Positions 60,539 to 64,000 of a DNA stretch of 64,000 nucleotides are shown piece after piece; the stretch's first letter is position 1; every line of letters begins with the position of its first letter. A program made the translations under genes and the position numbers. Below the pieces are notes generated by a model. That model worked only from the letters and a program-made list of their open reading frames with translations, ran no database searches and had not been told where the DNA came from. The DNA comes from JAJPKK01 sp963807015 (GTDB lineage: Bacteria; Pseudomonadota; Alphaproteobacteria; Rhizobiales; Xanthobacteraceae), in assembly GCA_963807015.1 (NCBI GenBank), contig CAWEAS010000017.1, positions 1 to 64,000 on the forward strand. Reading direction: 5' to 3'.

Positions 60539-63500
60539 CTAAACACCACGTGCGAGATCGCCGAGCATGCTTGCGGCGACGGTGAGCTTGGAGAGGGTGA
60601 GGCCCGACGCGGCAATTTCATGAACGGCCTGGCGTACGCGCTCGACGCCATCCCTGCGTTCGACCCAGGCCGTAACCGCATCCGCGCCGCTGCCGCCGGT
60701 CCGTGCCATCTCGGCGGCGAGGCGCCGCATCGCATCACCGATGAAGTCGAGGGCGCGGTCGAACGCGAGCTGGTCGAAGTAATCGACGAGCTTGATAGAA
60801 CCCGCGGCCGCGACGATGCGGTCGAGCTGAAAATACGCGATTGCGGCAAAATAGATCGGCGCGATCTCGGCGACCGGCCGGCCCGTGCGGTCGGCGATCA
60901 GGATGGAATCGGCGGCCGACGCCAGCATCGGCAATCCGGCGAGCGTTCGCGCCAGCGGGTCCGGCACGCCGTCCGACATCATCCGCTGGGTCTCTGTCGC
61001 GCGGCCGCGCTGCGCCTCCGGCGACAGGAAAGCGTCGAGCCCCGCCAGCACGGCTGCGATGCCGGACCGGTAATGCTCGACGATCCCGGCGAGCCCTTGG
61101 CCCAGGTCGACGTTGCGCAGGAACCAGACGACCCGGTCGATCAGCAGGTTCTGTACCGCAGTGAACAGGGCCAGCTGATCCGCCCCGTCGATCCGGTTAT
61201 CGAGTTCCTCGATCGCGGTATTGATGGCGGTGAGCGAGAAACTGTCGCGCACGGCCGCGAACGCAGCGGCGATGTGCTCGACGGAGGCGCCGGTCTGATC
61301 GGAAATGCGCACCACGAAGGCCGGGCCGCCGCGGTTGATCATGGAATTGGCGAGGTTCGTCGAAATGATGTCGCGGCGCAGGCGGTGGTGCTCGATGGCG
61401 TCCGGGAACCGGTTCGCAATCGTTTCCGGGAAATAGCGCAGCAACTCCCGGGCGAGATAAGGATCGTTCGGCACGTCGGAGCCGACAAGATCCTCGTGAA
61501 GGACGAGCTTGGCGTAGGCGAGCAGCACTGCAAGCTCGGGACGCGTCAGCGGCTCGGCACGCCGGCGCCGTTCGACGATCTCCATGTCGCTCGGCAGGAA
61601 TTCGACCGCACGGTCGAGCAGTTGGCGTTTCTCCAGCGTTTGCATCAACCGTTGCTGGAAGCCGAGATCATCGAGGCCGCGCCGCTGCGCAAGCGAGATC
61701 GCCAACGTCTGCTGATAGTTGTTGCGCAGCACCAGGGCCGCGACCTCCTCGGTCATTTCGGCGAGCAGCACGTTGCGGTCCGGGCGCGTGAGCCGTCCGT
61801 CGCGCATCGGAAGACTTAGCGCGATCTTGAGGTTGACCTCGACGTCCGAGGTGTTGACCCCGGCTGAGTTGTCGATCGCATCGGTATTGAGCCGGATGCC
61901 GGCGAAAGCCGCCTCGATACGGCCGCGTTGCGTCACGCCGAGATTGGCGCCCTCGCCGATCACCTTGCAGCGCAGTTGTGCACCGGTCGCGCGGATCGCA
62001 TCGTTGGCGCGGTCACCCGCGGCCTCGTCGCTTTCCGCCGAGGCGCGCACATAGGTGCCGATGCCGCCGAACCACAACAGGTCGACGGGTGCCTTGAGGA
62101 TGGCGTTCATCACCTCTTGCGGCGTCGCCTTCGCACGTTCGAAGCCGAGCGTCGCGCGCGCCTGGGGTGACAGGTCGATCTCCTTGAGCCCGCGCGAGAA
62201 CACGCCGCCGCCGGGAGAGATGATGCTGCGGCCAAAATCCTGCCAGCTCGACCGCGGCAGATCGAACAGGCGCTGCCGCTCGGCGAAGCTTTTTTCCGGG
62301 TCGGGATCGGGATCGATGAAAATGTCGCGATGATCGAAGGCGGCGACCAGCCGGATGGTGCGCTCGCGCAGCATGCCGTTGCCGAACACGTCGCCCGACA
62401 TATCGCCGACGCCGACGACGGAGAATGGCGTCCGCGAAATGTCCACGTCCATTTCGCGAAAATGACGCTTGACAGATTCCCACGCGCCGCGTGCCGTGAT
62501 CCCCATCTTCTTGTGGTCGTAACCGGCCGAGCCTCCGGAGGCGAAGGCATCGTCGAGCCAAAAGCCATGGGCTTGCGCGATCTCGTTGGCGATGTCCGAG
62601 AAGGTCGCGGTGCCCTTGTCGGCGGCAACGACGAGATATGGATCGTCGCTATCGTGACGCACCACGTCCTTGGGCGGCACCACGCCCTTGAGATCAAGGT
62701 TGTCGGTGAGGTCGAGCAGCGTCGACATGAATGTGCGGTAAGTCGCGATGCCTTCGGCCTGGATGGCGTCGCGATTACCGACGGGCAGACGCTTCGGCAC
62801 GAATCCGCCCTTGGCACCGACCGGAACGATGACCGCATTCTTGACCTGCTGCGCTTTGACGAGACCGAGGATCTCGGTACGAAAATCCTGCGGCCGATCC
62901 GACCACCGAATGCCGCCGCGCGCCACCGGGCCGAACCGCAGATGAACGGCTTCGATCCGCGGCGAGCAGAGGAAAATCTCACACCGTGGCCGCGGCAACG
63001 GCATGCTGGTGATCTTGCGGCTGTCGAATTTGATGGCGATGACCGGCTTTGGCGCACCGGAGTCGCTCTGGTAGAAATTAGTCCGCACGGCCGCCTGCAC
63101 GGCATTGACGAACTGGCGGATGATGCGGTCTTCGTCGAGGCTTTGCACCTTCGTGAGCAGCGTTTCGATCTCGGCGGCGATCGCGCCCTCGCGCTCCTCG
63201 CGTGACGCGACACGCGGATCGAACCGCGCCACGAACAGCGCAACGATACGCTCCGCGATCGCCGCGTGCTTGACGTGAGTCGCCCACATGTAGTCCTGGG
63301 AGAAGGGCACGCCGATCTGTCGCAAATAGCGCGACAGGGTGCGGACCAGCGCTGCGGCGCGCCAGTCGAGACCGGCCGCCAGCACCAGCGCATTGTAGCC
63401 GTCGTCCTCCGTCTCTCCGCGCAGCACCGCGCTAAAGCACGCGTCGAGCCTTGGCTTCGCCGCAGGGACGTCGACCGCTCCGCCGTCGATGCAATCAAGC

Positions 63501-64000
63501 TCCATGTCGTGGAGCCAGACGTGCGGCCACCGTTGCGATCCGTCGTCGTTGTTGGGCGTGACGTGGTAGGTCAATTCATCCACCACCGTGAAGCCCATTT
63601 GCTCAAGCTCGGGAACGCGTTCCGATAAAGGAATCGGTCGCCCCAGGCTCCATACTTTAAGCCGCGCGGCCTTGCCGTCCTCGCCGTCGCTTGCCTGGAA
63701 GTCGACCGCGAGCGGATTCGCAAACGACAATGCGGTGATCGTTGCAATGTCCTTGACTGCGGTCTCGGGCGCGAACGTCTCGCGATAGGCGGGCGTAAAC
63801 GCGTCTTCGAAAGTCGCAAGCAGGCTCCGGGCGGTCGCTCCATCATGGATATTGGCCAGCGCCTCCATCAGACCATCCGACCAGGTCTTCACCAGGCGGC
63901 TGACCGCGGCCTCGAGTTCGCCGCGCGGCGGATGGGAAAGCTCGCCGCCGTGCCGCTCGATGATGAAGTGTACGCGAGCGACCGGCCCTTCGGGAAAGAA
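60539..64000 (-). CDS. NAD-specific glutamate dehydrogenase, large type (5' end outside window)
   Basis: Open from the right edge to the stop at 60539; 1,153 codons are present and the family is about 1,600 residues. Catalytic block: RFGPVARGGIRWSDRPQDFRTE, LVKAQQVKNAVIVPVGAKGG, DPYLVVAADKGTATFSDIAN, FSVVGVGDMSGDVFGNGML, and GGGVFSRGLKEIDLSP. The C-terminal region has the long helical tail of the family. It deaminates glutamate to 2-oxoglutarate. The ATG at 63892 is internal, since matching sequence continues upstream to the edge. Confidence 0.95.
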   Translation of the reverse strand, partial: FFPEGPVARVHFIIERHGGELSHPPRGELEAAVSRLVKTWSDGLMEALANIHDGATARSLLATFEDAFTPAYRETFAPETAVKDIATITALSFANPLAVDFQASDGEDGKAARLKVWSLGRPIPLSERVPELEQMGFTVVDELTYHVTPNNDDGSQRWPHVWLHDMELDCIDGGAVDVPAAKPRLDACFSAVLRGETEDDGYNALVLAAGLDWRAAALVRTLSRYLRQIGVPFSQDYMWATHVKHAAIAERIVALFVARFDPRVASREEREGAIAAEIETLLTKVQSLDEDRIIRQFVNAVQAAVRTNFYQSDSGAPKPVIAIKFDSRKITSMPLPRPRCEIFLCSPRIEAVHLRFGPVARGGIRWSDRPQDFRTEILGLVKAQQVKNAVIVPVGAKGGFVPKRLPVGNRDAIQAEGIATYRTFMSTLLDLTDNLDLKGVVPPKDVVRHDSDDPYLVVAADKGTATFSDIANEIAQAHGFWLDDAFASGGSAGYDHKKMGITARGAWESVKRHFREMDVDISRTPFSVVGVGDMSGDVFGNGMLRERTIRLVAAFDHRDIFIDPDPDPEKSFAERQRLFDLPRSSWQDFGRSIISPGGGVFSRGLKEIDLSPQARATLGFERAKATPQEVMNAILKAPVDLLWFGGIGTYVRASAESDEAAGDRANDAIRATGAQLRCKVIGEGANLGVTQRGRIEAAFAGIRLNTDAIDNSAGVNTSDVEVNLKIALSLPMRDGRLTRPDRNVLLAEMTEEVAALVLRNNYQQTLAISLAQRRGLDDLGFQQRLMQTLEKRQLLDRAVEFLPSDMEIVERRRRAEPLTRPELAVLLAYAKLVLHEDLVGSDVPNDPYLARELLRYFPETIANRFPDAIEHHRLRRDIISTNLANSMINRGGPAFVVRISDQTGASVEHIAAAFAAVRDSFSLTAINTAIEELDNRIDGADQLALFTAVQNLLIDRVVWFLRNVDLGQGLAGIVEHYRSGIAAVLAGLDAFLSPEAQRGRATETQRMMSDGVPDPLARTLAGLPMLASAADSILIADRTGRPVAEIAPIYFAAIAYFQLDRIVAAAGSIKLVDYFDQLAFDRALDFIGDAMRRLAAEMARTGGSGADAVTAWVERRDGVERVRQAVHEIAASGLTLSKLTVAASMLGDLARGV

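Overview
The window is high-GC DNA from an alphaproteobacterium. It most resembles Hyphomicrobiales of the Bradyrhizobium / Rhodopseudomonas / Xanthobacteraceae kind: many ABC_sub_bind-type tripartite-style binding proteins, DivK-like and hybrid signalling proteins, an Omp25-like porin, formamidase with a UrtABCDE-type importer, and a very large NAD-glutamate dehydrogenase. No species can be named from the sequence alone.

Layout. 1-4.8 kb: a MarR regulator, a Baeyer-Villiger-type flavin monooxygenase (cut by the left edge) and a divergent NitT/TauT-type ABC importer, linked by matching inverted-repeat operators. 5.0-7.2 kb: an L,D-transpeptidase and an outer-membrane beta-barrel protein. 7.4-19.0 kb: an amide/urea locus with fmdB, formamidase fmdA and urtEDCBA on the minus strand. 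Divergent to it, behind a perfect 20-bp palindrome, lie a giant NCS1-transporter/histidine-kinase/receiver fusion and its LuxR-type response regulator. 19.0-20.2 kb: decayed DNA including an apbE pseudogene. 20.6-22.6 kb: an OmpR/TctE-like two-component pair. 22.8-32.6 kb: a compact 11-gene biosynthetic operon (thermostable-hemolysin family protein, AMP-binding ligase, heme-oxygenase-like diiron enzyme, SDR, TPR protein, class III aminotransferase, type III polyketide synthase, flavin oxidoreductase, exported unknown, methyltransferase, DUF2141), probably making a phenolic or quinone-like lipid.

33-42.5 kb and 52.1-53.5 kb: a signalling and effector system. It holds a Crp/Fnr regulator, a histidine kinase, a DivK-like receiver, a receiver-adenylate cyclase, and a cyclic-nucleotide-binding/thioredoxin-reductase-like fusion that lacks the CxxC. 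Four paralogous small exported proteins made of RDPxNxRFAQ repeats are each preceded, 113-115 bp upstream of the ATG, by a perfect TGTGA-N6-TCACA site. This looks like one cAMP/Crp-type regulon spread by segmental duplication.

42.5-44.8 kb: an intact IS21-family element with a 7-bp target duplication. 44.8-50.7 kb: a six-gene minus-strand locus that looks like an undescribed RiPP pathway. It has a gluzincin-type peptidase, a precursor peptide ending in a CGCGCGC run, a binding-protein-like unknown, a DUF692/MNIO iron oxidase, a DUF2063-like partner, and a glycosyltransferase fused to a PqqD/RRE-like C-terminal domain. 53.6-55.3 kb: a graveyard of ABC_sub_bind, istB and IS481 relics next to tRNA-Thr(CGU). 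56-64 kb: a secreted HExxH protein, a DNA-3-methyladenine glycosylase, a GMC oxidoreductase, a TauD/TfdA dioxygenase, and the 3' part of NAD-specific glutamate dehydrogenase (cut by the right edge).

The strongest candidates for an undescribed system are the MNIO-glycosyltransferase RiPP locus, the Crp-site/RDP-repeat protein regulon and the type III PKS cluster. All functional statements are read from motifs and gene order, with no database search behind them.
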